In this document: in pieces, positions 1-6,350 of the stretch | How positions within the stretch are numbered: the stretch's first letter is position 1 | How the letters are laid out: each line of letters opens with the position of its first letter | From: Proteobacteria bacterium UBA6492 | Lineage (GTDB): Bacteria; Pseudomonadota; Gammaproteobacteria; UBA6429; Thiohalophilaceae | Length of the DNA: 8,455 bases | Assembly (NCBI GenBank): GCA_002436485.1 | Contig: DJMK01000180.1 | Location: forward strand, 23,409 to 31,863 | Direction: 5' to 3' | Position numbers and translations under genes: made by a program | The notes under the pieces: generated by a model | What the model was told of the DNA's origin: nothing | Databases searched by the model: none | The model's input: the letters and a program-made list of their open reading frames with translations, nothing else

Positions 1-21
1 CGTCGAAGCCAGGTCGCCCCC
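1..21 (-). ncRNA. ssrA: tmRNA (ssrA), 5' end only, cut by the window edge
   Basis: Read on the minus strand, bases 21 down to 1 give GGGGGCGACCTGGCTTCGACG. This is the conserved 5' end of tmRNA: a G-rich seven-base acceptor strand (GGGGGCG) followed by the D-loop-like segment ending in TTCGACG, as in E. coli (GGGGCTG...GGATTCGACG). tmRNA acts with SmpB to rescue ribosomes stalled on messages lacking a stop codon and to tag the unfinished protein. smpB lies immediately upstream on the same strand, which supports the call. The tag reading frame and the 3' CCA end lie outside the window. The best upstream -10 candidate is GTTAAT at bases 37-32, but no convincing -35 element accompanies it. Confidence 0.88.
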
Positions 22-72
22 TTTTTGACTCATTAACTTGATGTATCAAAAAGTTGCTTCTTCCGGATAGAA

Positions 73-97
73 AACTACCTAACGGAGATAGGTGGTT
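73..97 (-). terminator. possible weak terminator hairpin after smpB
   Basis: Bases 73-81 and 89-97 form a 9-bp stem (one G-T wobble) around a 7-base loop. On the minus strand the stem is followed by TTCT, giving a short TTTTCT tract with the last stem bases. It lies between the smpB stop and the tmRNA start, where termination would be sensible. The stem is AT-rich and the T tract short, so it may be weak, may be a processing site, or may be chance. Confidence 0.33.
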
Positions 98-142
98 AAT
101 ATAGCCGATTAGACCGATTTTCAACAGGGGAGTTCGGTTTAA

Positions 143-622
143 TCAGCCGGATTTCATGATGCGGGATTTCTGTCTTGACCAGTCGCGCTCCTTTTCAGAA
201 GCGCGTTTGTCATGCAGTTTCTTGCCCTTGGCCAGTGCAATTTCCAGCTTGGCACGGCCTTTTTTCCAGTACATGGCGGTGGGTACAATGGTGTAACCCT
301 TACGTTCTACCGCACCGATCAAACGGTTAAGCTCATGCTGGTTCAATAACAGCTTTCGACTTCGCATAGGTTCGGGATGAATATGTGTTGACGCTGTCTG
401 TAACGGTGTAATCTGGCAGGCATCAAGCCAGGCTTCGCCATGTCGAATAAAGACATAACTGTCCTGCAAGTGGACACGGCCGGCACGTAGCGCCTTTACT
501 TCCCAGCCCTCCAGTACCAGCCCGGCCTCGAAACGGTCCTCAAGGATGAAATCGTGGCGAGATTTCTTGTTCAACGCGATCGTGCTTGAGGGTGTGCCAC
601 TTTTTGTCTTTTTCTTGCTCAT
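143..622 (-). CDS. smpB: SsrA-binding protein SmpB
   Basis: SmpB binds tmRNA and delivers it to the empty A site of stalled ribosomes for trans-translation. The 159-residue product matches the usual length (160 in E. coli). Family hallmarks are the lysine-rich N-terminus leading to NKKSRHDF (18-25), the beta-barrel signature GWEVKALRAGR (39-49), the KKLHDKR segment (134-140), and the basic C-terminal tail (about 141-157) that folds into the mRNA channel. I chose the ATG at 622: a GTG at 682 would add 20 residues that do not resemble the family. No Shine-Dalgarno sequence precedes the ATG. A perfect TATAAT ends six bases before it, so the message may be leaderless. The gene is followed by ssrA on the same strand and is divergent from the transporter gene. 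Confidence 0.97.
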   Translation of the reverse strand: MSKKKTKSGTPSSTIALNKKSRHDFILEDRFEAGLVLEGWEVKALRAGRVHLQDSYVFIRHGEAWLDACQITPLQTASTHIHPEPMRSRKLLLNQHELNRLIGAVERKGYTIVPTAMYWKKGRAKLEIALAKGKKLHDKRASEKERDWSRQKSRIMKSG

Positions 623-628
623 CGGCAC

Positions 629-659
629 ATTATATCGAAGCTTTTGTTTGGTATGTAAA
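629..659 (-). promoter_or_regulatory. predicted sigma-70 promoter of smpB
   Basis: On the minus strand a perfect -10 hexamer TATAAT lies at 634-629, with TTTACA at 659-654 as a possible -35 box. The 19-bp spacer is long. A perfect TTGACA at 670-665 is 30 bp away and too far to pair with it. The expected +1, seven bases after the hexamer, is base 622, the A of the smpB ATG. Confidence 0.5.
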
Positions 660-682
660 AAGCTTGTCAATACCGACTGCAC

Positions 683-711
683 TTGAGATACAGGTCAAAT
701 TATTTAACAAT
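683..711 (+). promoter_or_regulatory. candidate sigma-70 promoter for the transporter-ratA-rnfH run
   Basis: TTGAGA at 683-688 (five of six matches to TTGACA) is followed after 17 bp by AACAAT at 706-711 (four of six to TATAAT). This would start transcription near 718, about 25 nt before the transporter start codon. It is the best candidate in the divergent smpB spacer but is not a strong match. Confidence 0.3.
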
Positions 712-742
712 CTCAAGACGATAATAATCAAAGGGGTAAAGC

Positions 743-2125
743 ATGGCGCCCAAGGAATCCATCCATGGTTCGTGGTCATCGCGCTGGGCCTTTGTGCTGG
801 CGGCAACCGGTTCGGCAGTAGGCCTCGGAAACATCTGGAAGTTCCCGTATATCACGGGTGAGAATGGTGGTGGTGCGTTTGTGCTGGTTTACCTGTTTTG
901 CATTGCCCTTATTGGCGTGCCCATCATGATGGCGGAGATCCTGATAGGACGTAGAGGGCGCCAGAGCCCGATTAACACCATGCACACGCTTGCGATTGAA
1001 TCAGGCCACAAGCCAGCCTGGATGTATCTTGGTGTGATGGGTGTACTGGCCGGTTTCTTTATTCTTTCCTACTACAGTGTGATAGCAGGCTGGTCGCTTG
1101 AGTATCTCATCAAGGCCGCTTCCGGCGTATTTACCGGCCAGACGGCAAGTGGTATTGAAACGCTGTTTGGTGATTTTATTAACGACCCCAAGTACCTGTT
1201 GTTATGGCATACCATTTTCATGATGATGACTTACCTGGTGGTAGCACGCGGAGTTAAAAGCGGTATCGAGAAAGCGGTCAAGATCCTGATGCCTGCGTTG
1301 GTAGTGCTGTTACTGGTTCTCATTGGTTACGCCATTAACACCGGTAGTTTTTCGCAGGGCGTTTCGTTCCTGTTTAATCCCGACTTCAGCAAGTTAACCT
1401 GGGGCGCTGTGTTAACTGCCATGGGGCATGCCTTTTTTACCTTGAGCCTGGGTATGGGTGCCATCATGGTTTATGGCTCCTATCTGCCCAAATCCGCATC
1501 CATCGCCAAAACCACCTTCATGATTGCCTCAGCGGATACCATTGTTGCACTCCTGGCGGGATTGGCGATCTTCCCGTTGGTGTTTGCCAACGCCTTGTCG
1601 CCAGGTGCCGGTCCCGGCCTGATATTTATTACCCTGCCACACGCGTTTGGCCAGATGGATGGTGGTGTTTTCTTTGGTACCCTGTTTTTTGTATTGATCG
1701 TGTTTGCCGCATGGACCTCAGCCATCTCGTTGCTTGAACCAGTAGTGACCTGGCTGGTGGAAAATCGTGGTATGCGGCGTGCGACAGCTGCGTTGACTTC
1801 TTCGATTACCATCTGGTTGTTTGGTATTCTCACAGTTTTCTCGTTTCCTTCTGATTCGCCTATCAAGTTCGAGTTTTCGTTTATCGGTGAGACCAAGACA
1901 AACGGCGTTTTTGATATTCTTGATATTCTCACGGCGAATATCATGTTACCGCTGGGCGGCTTCTTCATTGCAATTTTTGCCGGCTGGTTCATGAGCCGTG
2001 ATGCAACGCGTGATGAGCTGGATATGGGTGATGGCTTTGATTTCAACGCCTGGCGTTTCCTGGTAAAGTGGGTCGCGCCAACGCTGGTGTTAATCGTATT
2101 TTTGAATATCTTCGGTATTATCTAG
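743..2125 (+). CDS. sodium-dependent transporter, neurotransmitter:sodium symporter (SNF/NSS) family
   Basis: This is an inner-membrane secondary transporter of the LeuT fold, which couples Na+ entry to uptake of a small substrate, usually an amino acid. The 460-residue product carries the TM1 signature GSAVGLGNIWKFPY (23-36), with the unwound helix and Na+-site residues, then ENGGGAF (40-46). TM6 holds FFTLSLGMGA (231-240), which closely matches LeuT, and TM8 holds AAWTSAISLLEP (322-333). I count about 11 membrane segments (roughly 16-36, 44-65, 92-122, 152-169, 177-197, 224-246, 255-282, 309-337, 347-367, 396-416, 439-458), like the 11-helix MhsT/Tyt1 type that lacks TM12. Acidic D265 in TM7 could replace bound chloride, as acidic residues do in chloride-independent bacterial members. 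AAGGGG at 731-736 is a good ribosome site six bases before the ATG. The substrate cannot be read from the sequence. ratA follows after 19 nt, so cotranscription is likely. Confidence 0.95.
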   Translation: MAPKESIHGSWSSRWAFVLAATGSAVGLGNIWKFPYITGENGGGAFVLVYLFCIALIGVPIMMAEILIGRRGRQSPINTMHTLAIESGHKPAWMYLGVMGVLAGFFILSYYSVIAGWSLEYLIKAASGVFTGQTASGIETLFGDFINDPKYLLLWHTIFMMMTYLVVARGVKSGIEKAVKILMPALVVLLLVLIGYAINTGSFSQGVSFLFNPDFSKLTWGAVLTAMGHAFFTLSLGMGAIMVYGSYLPKSASIAKTTFMIASADTIVALLAGLAIFPLVFANALSPGAGPGLIFITLPHAFGQMDGGVFFGTLFFVLIVFAAWTSAISLLEPVVTWLVENRGMRRATAALTSSITIWLFGILTVFSFPSDSPIKFEFSFIGETKTNGVFDILDILTANIMLPLGGFFIAIFAGWFMSRDATRDELDMGDGFDFNAWRFLVKWVAPTLVLIVFLNIFGII

Positions 2126-2144
2126 GCAACTAGTCGAGTTTACA

Positions 2145-2576
2145 TTGAAACATATTGAAAAGACGGCGCTGGTTAGTTACACACCGGCGCAGATGTACAG
2201 CCTGGTGGATGATATTGATGCCTATGCGGAGTTTTTGCCCTGGTGTAGTCGCAGCGAAGTGATTGCCAGGCAGGATGATATTGTCGATGGCAGTCTTGAA
2301 ATCAGTTATAGCAAATTAAACAAGACATTCACCACACGCAATATCAATACTCCAAATGAAAAAATCGAAATGCAATTACTGGAAGGGCCATTTAAAAAAT
2401 TGCATGGCGAATGGACTTTTCAAGCACTGGGTAATGACGGTACCAAGATCATGTTGAATCTTGAATTTGAGTTTGCCAACAAGATTCTTGATATGACAGT
2501 CGGGCCAGTATTCAGTCAGATTGCCAATTCATTGGTCGATGCCTTCACACAACGCGCCAGGGATGTCTATGGCTGA
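2145..2576 (+). CDS. ratA: RatA/PasT, START-like ribosome-associated protein (COQ10 family)
   Basis: The 143-residue product is a START/polyketide-cyclase-like (COQ10-family) domain protein. E. coli RatA is reported to bind the 50S subunit and block subunit joining, and is called PasT in work on stress resistance; the COQ10 relationship also suggests lipid or quinone binding. Family blocks are ALVSYTPAQMYSLV (8-21), FLPWC (30-34), KTFTTRN (60-66), GPFKKLHGEW (81-90), FEFANK (108-113) and DAFTQRA (132-138). The start is a TTG at 2145. No ATG or GTG lies in frame between it and the transporter stop, and the first ATG (codon 17) would remove conserved residues. Only a weak GAG precedes the TTG, so expression may be low or coupled to the transporter gene. 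It overlaps rnfH at its 3' end, the usual ratA-rnfH pairing. Confidence 0.93.
   Translation: MKHIEKTALVSYTPAQMYSLVDDIDAYAEFLPWCSRSEVIARQDDIVDGSLEISYSKLNKTFTTRNINTPNEKIEMQLLEGPFKKLHGEWTFQALGNDGTKIMLNLEFEFANKILDMTVGPVFSQIANSLVDAFTQRARDVYG
2559..2562 (+). promoter_or_regulatory. ribosome binding site that decides the rnfH start
   Basis: AGGG at 2559-2562 lies inside the end of ratA. It abuts the in-frame ATG at 2563, too close to serve it, but is six bases before the ATG at 2569. That favours 2569 as the rnfH start. Confidence 0.5.
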
Positions 2577-2889
2577 AAGTAAAACTATTCTTGTTGAAGT
2601 TGCCTACGCAAAACCGGACAAGCAGGTAATTCTTCCGTTACAGGTCAAACCTGGCACGCAGTTAATCGAGGCGGTAAAATTATCAGGCATTCTCGAGCAG
2701 TTCCCGGAAATCGACCTGGAGAAAAGCAAGCTTGGTATTTTCAGCAAAGTCAGTAAACCGGATACCGTGTTACGGGAAAAAGATCGCGTTGAAATCTATC
2801 GGCCCTTAATTGCAGATCCAAAAGAATCACGTCGCAAGCGTGCGGATAAAAAAGCCGAAGCAAAAAAAGACAGCGAGGCAGGCGAGTAG
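2569..2889 (+). CDS. rnfH: RnfH family protein (RatB/PasI), ubiquitin-like fold
   Basis: RnfH is a small protein with a beta-grasp (ubiquitin-like) fold. It is named from Rnf electron-transport loci in some bacteria, and the ratA-linked copy has been called RatB or PasI, a proposed antitoxin for RatA. Its biochemical role is not settled. The 106-residue product has the expected ILVEVAYAKPDKQ (7-19), EAVKLSGIL (34-42), IDLEKSKLGIFSK (48-60) and DRVEIYRPLIADPKESRRKR (72-91). The C-terminal tail after 84 is highly charged and lysine-rich, slightly longer than in the E. coli protein (96 residues). The ATG at 2569 has the best-placed ribosome site; an ATG at 2563 would add two residues. The start overlaps the ratA stop by 8 nt, suggesting translational coupling. 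The stop codon directly abuts that of bamE on the other strand. Confidence 0.92.
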   Translation: MAESKTILVEVAYAKPDKQVILPLQVKPGTQLIEAVKLSGILEQFPEIDLEKSKLGIFSKVSKPDTVLREKDRVEIYRPLIADPKESRRKRADKKAEAKKDSEAGE

Positions 2890-3216
2890 TTATTTCAGTT
2901 CTCTGGCGGCCAGCTCAGAGTCATCAATGCGCACCAGTACGTCATTCTCAAAATACAGCACCAGTTGTTTGCGCACCGTTGGTTGGTAGGGCTTTTTCAG
3001 GGTGTGCACATAGTCCCAGCGATTTTTATGAAAGGGATCCCGAATAACCGGGCTACCCATGATAAAAAACACCTGGCGCTTTGACATGCCGGTTTGCAAC
3101 TTGGCGATGACATCCTCTTCCAGCTCATTACCCTGGCGAATATCCGGCTTATAGATGGTGCAGCCGGTGGCCGCTAACAGCCCTATCAGAAGATGAGAAA
3201 TGAGAATCTTTCGCAT
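2890..3216 (-). CDS. bamE: outer membrane assembly lipoprotein BamE (SmpA/OmlA family)
   Basis: BamE is a lipoprotein subunit of the BAM complex, which inserts beta-barrel proteins into the outer membrane; it stabilises the BamA-BamD contact. The 108-residue product starts with a lipoprotein signal peptide: MRKIL, a hydrophobic stretch, and a lipobox-like ATGC with the acylated cysteine at position 19. Position 20 is Thr, not Asp, consistent with sorting to the outer membrane. Family motifs follow: YKPDIRQGN (22-30), GMSKRQVFFIMGSP (43-56), DPFHKNRWDYV (60-70) and the strands QLVLYFEND (84-92) and LVRID (94-98). It is divergent from fur and convergent with rnfH with no gap. No clear Shine-Dalgarno sequence precedes the ATG, and the predicted leader is short (about 10 nt). 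Confidence 0.96.
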   Translation of the reverse strand: MRKILISHLLIGLLAATGCTIYKPDIRQGNELEEDVIAKLQTGMSKRQVFFIMGSPVIRDPFHKNRWDYVHTLKKPYQPTVRKQLVLYFENDVLVRIDDSELAARELK

Positions 3217-3232
3217 TTAGAGTGGTTTTCAC

Positions 3233-3240
3233 GTTATAAT
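3233..3240. promoter_or_regulatory. overlapping divergent -10 elements of bamE and fur
   Basis: The plus strand reads TATAAT at 3235-3240, perfect for fur, about 53 bases before its start codon. The minus strand reads TATAAC at 3238-3233, five of six for bamE, giving a leader of about 10 nt. The two hexamers overlap because the core TTATAA is self-complementary. Neither direction shows a convincing -35 box at 16-18 bp, so extra activators or upstream contacts may matter. Confidence 0.45.
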
Positions 3241-3282
3241 CTGGGACGCGCAATGATACCGTATTGACCCCGTCTGTACAGC

Positions 3283-3288
3283 AGGAGG
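3283..3288 (+). promoter_or_regulatory. strong ribosome binding site supporting the GTG start of fur
   Basis: AGGAGG lies four bases before the GTG at 3293. No in-frame ATG occurs near it; the first internal one (codon 32) would remove part of the DNA-binding domain. The GTG is therefore taken as the start. Confidence 0.75.
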
Positions 3289-3292
3289 CCCT

Positions 3293-3709
3293 GTGGAAAA
3301 TCAGGATCTAAAAAATGCCGGATTAAAAGCCACTCTGCCAAGGATCAAGATTCTGAGTTTCCTGGAAAGCAGTGATGTTCGCCACATGAGTGCCGAGGAT
3401 GTCTACAAGGCCATGCTGGATTCCGGTGAGGAAGTGGGTCTTGCCACGGTTTATCGTGTGCTTACCCAGTTCGAACAGGCTGGCCTGGTGACGCGTCATC
3501 ATTTCGAGGGTGGTCATTCGGTCTTTGAGCTGAATGAAGGTAAACACCATGATCATATTCTGTGCGTGAAATGTGGTCGCGTGGATGAGTTCGTGGACAA
3601 GGTAATCGAGGAGCGCCAGATCAGGATTGCCGAGGAGAAAGGCTATTCCATGACGGACCACTCACTCTATATATATGGCATCTGTACAAACTGCCAGCAG
3701 CAATCCTGA
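3293..3709 (+). CDS. fur: ferric uptake regulator Fur
   Basis: Fur is the iron-responsive repressor; with bound Fe2+ the dimer binds Fur boxes and shuts off iron acquisition genes. The 138-residue product begins ENQDLKNAGLKATLPRIKIL, typical of Fur rather than Zur. It has the winged-helix recognition segment VGLATVYRVLTQFEQAGLV (48-66), then the metal-binding part: H31, HHDH (85-88), CVKC (91-94), E107-E108 and a second CTNC (131-134). Two CxxC pairs indicate a structural zinc site. The end is shorter and less histidine-rich than in E. coli Fur (148 residues). It is divergent from bamE, as in several gammaproteobacteria, and converges with recN across 23 nt. I found no convincing Fur box in its own promoter. 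Confidence 0.97.
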   Translation: MENQDLKNAGLKATLPRIKILSFLESSDVRHMSAEDVYKAMLDSGEEVGLATVYRVLTQFEQAGLVTRHHFEGGHSVFELNEGKHHDHILCVKCGRVDEFVDKVIEERQIRIAEEKGYSMTDHSLYIYGICTNCQQQS

Positions 3710-3732
3710 TAGCAATCTGACTCAATAAAAGC

Positions 3733-5406
3733 TCAGGCCTGCGCGCGTTCAATCATCTCTTTTGCGTGTGACAGGGTCTGCTCGGTGATCTCGATACCGC
3801 CCAGCATGCGTGCAACTTCATCGATGCGTTGTGCAGGATCCAGCGGGCTGATTTCGGTAATGGTGGTATTACCATCGGTTTGTTTGCTGACCTGCAGATG
3901 ATGGTGACCCAGCGCGGCGACCTGTGGCAGATGTGTCACGCAAACCACCTGTCGATGTTGTCCAAGTGAACGAAGTTGCAGACCGACTATCTCGGCAACA
4001 CGCCCACCGATGCCAACGTCAACCTCGTCAAAAATAAGTGTGGGGATGCGTGCCGCCTGCGCGGTAATGACCTGGATTGCCAGGCTGATACGCGACAATT
4101 CACCACCCGATGCCACCTTGGTCAGTGGCTTGACAGGTTGACCGGGATTGGCACTGACCAGGAACTCGATTGCTTCGCAACCATTCGTACTCCAGCGTTC
4201 TTCCGGCAAATTTTCTACCTGTATTTTAAAAGTACCACCTTGCAGGCTGAGTCCCTGCATGGCATCGGTAATTTTCTCCGAGAGTAATGCGGCTGTCTTG
4301 TTTCTGCTTTTGGTTAATGCGGCAGCCGACTTGATGTAATGATCCCGTGCTTGCTTGATGTTTTTTTGCATGCCTTCCAGTCGAATGTCGGCCTGTTCCA
4401 GGTCATCCTTTTCCTGCTGTAAACGGGGTAACAGTTCGACCAGTTGTTCCGGATCGATCCGATGCTTGCGTGAAAGGTTATGCAGATCACTGATGCGCTG
4501 TTCAACTTCTTCCAGGCGTGTTGGGTCCATTTCGAGGTTATCAGCGTAATGCCGCAACTCGCTGATGGTTTCCTGTACCTGGATAAGTGCGTTGTTTAAC
4601 ATTTCACTCACGACAGTGAGTTGATCATCCAGTTTTAAAATATCGTGAATAGAATTGCTGCAGTTGTTGAGCGATGCTTCTATCGAACCATCATCATGCT
4701 CGGAAAGCGTATTCAGAGCCTGTTGCACGCTTTGCAGTAAGTGATTGGCATTGGCTAGCCGCTTGTGTTCATGTTCAAGCTGGTCTGCTTCGCCGGTTTG
4801 CAGGTTGAGAGTTTCGAGTTCTTCGACCTGGAAACGCAACAGGTCGAGTCGGTTATCGCGATCGGCATTGGCCGCAGCCAAACGCCGGTATTCATCTTCC
4901 AGCTCATGCCACTGCTTAAAAGCTTCAGCGACTTTCTGTTGCAATTGTTTATGATCAGCGTAGTCATCGAGCAGTTGACGTTGAATGTCACGACTCAACA
5001 ATGACTGGTGTTCGTGTTGGCCATGTAAATCCACCAGCATTTCACCCAGCTCGCGTAATTGTTGCACCGTGGCAGGAATACCGTTAATGAACGCGCGTGA
5101 CGGCCCCTTGTTACTGATAGTGCGACGTATGATGCATTCATTCTCGCTTTGCATTTCATGCTCGGCCAGCCACTGTTCGGCTTCAGGTGCATCGGCAGTG
5201 GAAAACGTCACACTGATTTCTGCCTTGTCATTACCATGGCGAATCACCGAAGTATCTGCGCGATCGCCTAATGACAATCCCAGTGCGTCAAGCAAAATAG
5301 ATTTACCCGCACCGGTTTCACCGGTCAGCACCGTCAGGCCAGACTCAAACTCGATGTCGAGTTTTTCAACAATGGCAAAGTTCCAGATGTGAATATGAAC
5401 GAGCAT
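3733..5406 (-). CDS. recN: DNA repair protein RecN (SMC-like ATPase)
   Basis: RecN is a cytoplasmic SMC-family ATPase recruited to double-strand breaks, where it holds DNA and sister chromosomes together for RecA-dependent repair. The 557-residue product is full length (553 in E. coli). The N-terminal head has Walker A GETGAGKS (29-36) and the Q-loop region DLHGQHEHQSLL (126-137). A coiled-coil arm rich in Leu/Glu/Gln covers roughly 150-375. The C-terminal head has the ABC signature ASGGELSR (432-439), Walker B TLIFDEVDVGIGG (456-468) and the H-loop THLPQVAA (491-498). It starts 9 nt after the nadK stop with no visible Shine-Dalgarno sequence, so translation probably depends on coupling to nadK. 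I see no LexA box close upstream, although recN is SOS-controlled in E. coli. Confidence 0.97.
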   Translation of the reverse strand: MLVHIHIWNFAIVEKLDIEFESGLTVLTGETGAGKSILLDALGLSLGDRADTSVIRHGNDKAEISVTFSTADAPEAEQWLAEHEMQSENECIIRRTISNKGPSRAFINGIPATVQQLRELGEMLVDLHGQHEHQSLLSRDIQRQLLDDYADHKQLQQKVAEAFKQWHELEDEYRRLAAANADRDNRLDLLRFQVEELETLNLQTGEADQLEHEHKRLANANHLLQSVQQALNTLSEHDDGSIEASLNNCSNSIHDILKLDDQLTVVSEMLNNALIQVQETISELRHYADNLEMDPTRLEEVEQRISDLHNLSRKHRIDPEQLVELLPRLQQEKDDLEQADIRLEGMQKNIKQARDHYIKSAAALTKSRNKTAALLSEKITDAMQGLSLQGGTFKIQVENLPEERWSTNGCEAIEFLVSANPGQPVKPLTKVASGGELSRISLAIQVITAQAARIPTLIFDEVDVGIGGRVAEIVGLQLRSLGQHRQVVCVTHLPQVAALGHHHLQVSKQTDGNTTITEISPLDPAQRIDEVARMLGGIEITEQTLSHAKEMIERAQA

Positions 5407-5415
5407 AGGGCAAAC

Positions 5416-6294
5416 TTACAAGTGTTCGCTCCAGTGCAGCTTGGCACGCAGCACCTGGTAATGGTCATGCTCTGGAGGATGAATGATGGTGACACATTTT
5501 GTTTTGCGTTTGATCTTGATGCGATCACCGGAAACAACGCCCATGTTAATCTGACCGTCACAGGTAACCTGCGCATGTGAGTGCGGGTAATCACGCACGA
5601 TGATTTCAATCTGGCTACTGCCATCCACCACGATCGGGCGATAACTCATGCTATGCGGACAGATCGGTACCATGACGATAGCGTCCATACCTGGTTCGAT
5701 AATCGGACCACCACCGGACAATGCATAGGCAGTTGAGCCGGTTGGTGTCGACACAATCAAACCATCGGATCGCATCGTGTTAAGCAGGCGGCCATCAATA
5801 TAGGTTTCGGTTTCTATCATGCGTGCCACTTCCCACTTGTGTATTACCACATCGTTAAAGGCATCGCTGACCTTGGGTTCTTCGTTTTCACTTTCAATGG
5901 TGGCAGTTAGCAGGATACGGCGCTCTTCCTCGTACTGGCCATTTAATATTTCTTCAACCCGTTGTTGCATTTGATCAGGCGAAATGTCGACCAGGAAACC
6001 GAGGCGACCGAGATTAATACCCAGCAGGGCTATTTCGTAGTTTGCTAGTGAACGCGCAGCATGCAAGAGGGTGCCATCACCCCCGACCGTAATGACCAGA
6101 TCGCAAGTTTTGCCCAGCTCCTGCAGCTCGGCAGACGGAAAATCATGCTTGCCGAGATGTTTGGCAGTGTCCGCTTCGAGTAACACCTCGCGATCGTTTT
6201 TCAATAACAGCTCACCAAGCCGTATCAGTGTCTCTGATACAGAGGGATCACCGTACTTGCCAATTAGCCCGATTTTTTCAAATAACTTGCTCAT
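5416..6294 (-). CDS. nadK: NAD kinase
   Basis: NAD kinase phosphorylates NAD+ to NADP+ with ATP (or polyphosphate in some bacteria) and is the source of the NADP(H) pool. The product from the ATG at 6294 has 292 residues, the same as E. coli NadK. An in-frame extension of 34 residues up to 6396 would run across the CIRCE site and does not resemble the family. Motifs: KIGLIGKYGDP (7-17), the catalytic GGDGTLLHAAR (71-81, D73), GINLGRLGFL (92-101), FNDVVIHK (146-153, Asp where Glu is common), RSDGLIVSTPTGSTAYALSGGGPI (175-198) and the tail HWSEHL. GGAA lies five bases before the ATG. It is divergent from hrcA and leads the nadK-recN pair. Confidence 0.96.
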   Translation of the reverse strand: MSKLFEKIGLIGKYGDPSVSETLIRLGELLLKNDREVLLEADTAKHLGKHDFPSAELQELGKTCDLVITVGGDGTLLHAARSLANYEIALLGINLGRLGFLVDISPDQMQQRVEEILNGQYEEERRILLTATIESENEEPKVSDAFNDVVIHKWEVARMIETETYIDGRLLNTMRSDGLIVSTPTGSTAYALSGGGPIIEPGMDAIVMVPICPHSMSYRPIVVDGSSQIEIIVRDYPHSHAQVTCDGQINMGVVSGDRIKIKRKTKCVTIIHPPEHDHYQVLRAKLHWSEHL

Positions 6295-6350
6295 AGTGAT
6301 TCCGGCAACGTTAGCATAAGAGCGCAGCGCTGCGCCACGCACTCGCGCAC

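Noticed and set aside
98..124. Minus-strand TTGAAA-N15-TATATT as an ssrA promoter
   Set aside because: The spacer is too short, and the start would fall inside the 73-97 hairpin, about 70 nt before the tmRNA 5' end.
623..682. GTG start at 682 extending SmpB by 20 residues
   Set aside because: The added residues are not SmpB-like, no ribosome site precedes the GTG, and the TATAAT promoter would lie inside the extension.
2145..2889. ratA-rnfH as a classical new toxin-antitoxin system
   Set aside because: This is a known conserved core pair of proteobacteria; the toxin-antitoxin reading is disputed and the sequence shows nothing novel in it.
3254..3268. Partial Fur box TGATACCGTATTGAC in the fur leader
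   Set aside because: Only the left half resembles the 7-1-7 consensus; the right half matches at one base of seven.
3710..3750. Terminator between the converging fur and recN genes
   Set aside because: The 23-nt gap has only the short palindrome CAGGCCTG at 3734-3741, inside recN, with no T tract on either side that would make an intrinsic terminator.
4355..4990. Open frames on the plus strand opposite recN, serine- and cysteine-rich
   Set aside because: They are shadows of the RecN coiled-coil codons, with no ribosome site or recognisable domain.
6230..6250. Possible LexA-like site (CTGTATCAGAGACACT on the minus strand) within nadK
   Set aside because: It lacks the CTG-N10-CAG symmetry, is inside codons 14-21 of nadK, and is downstream of any nadK promoter.
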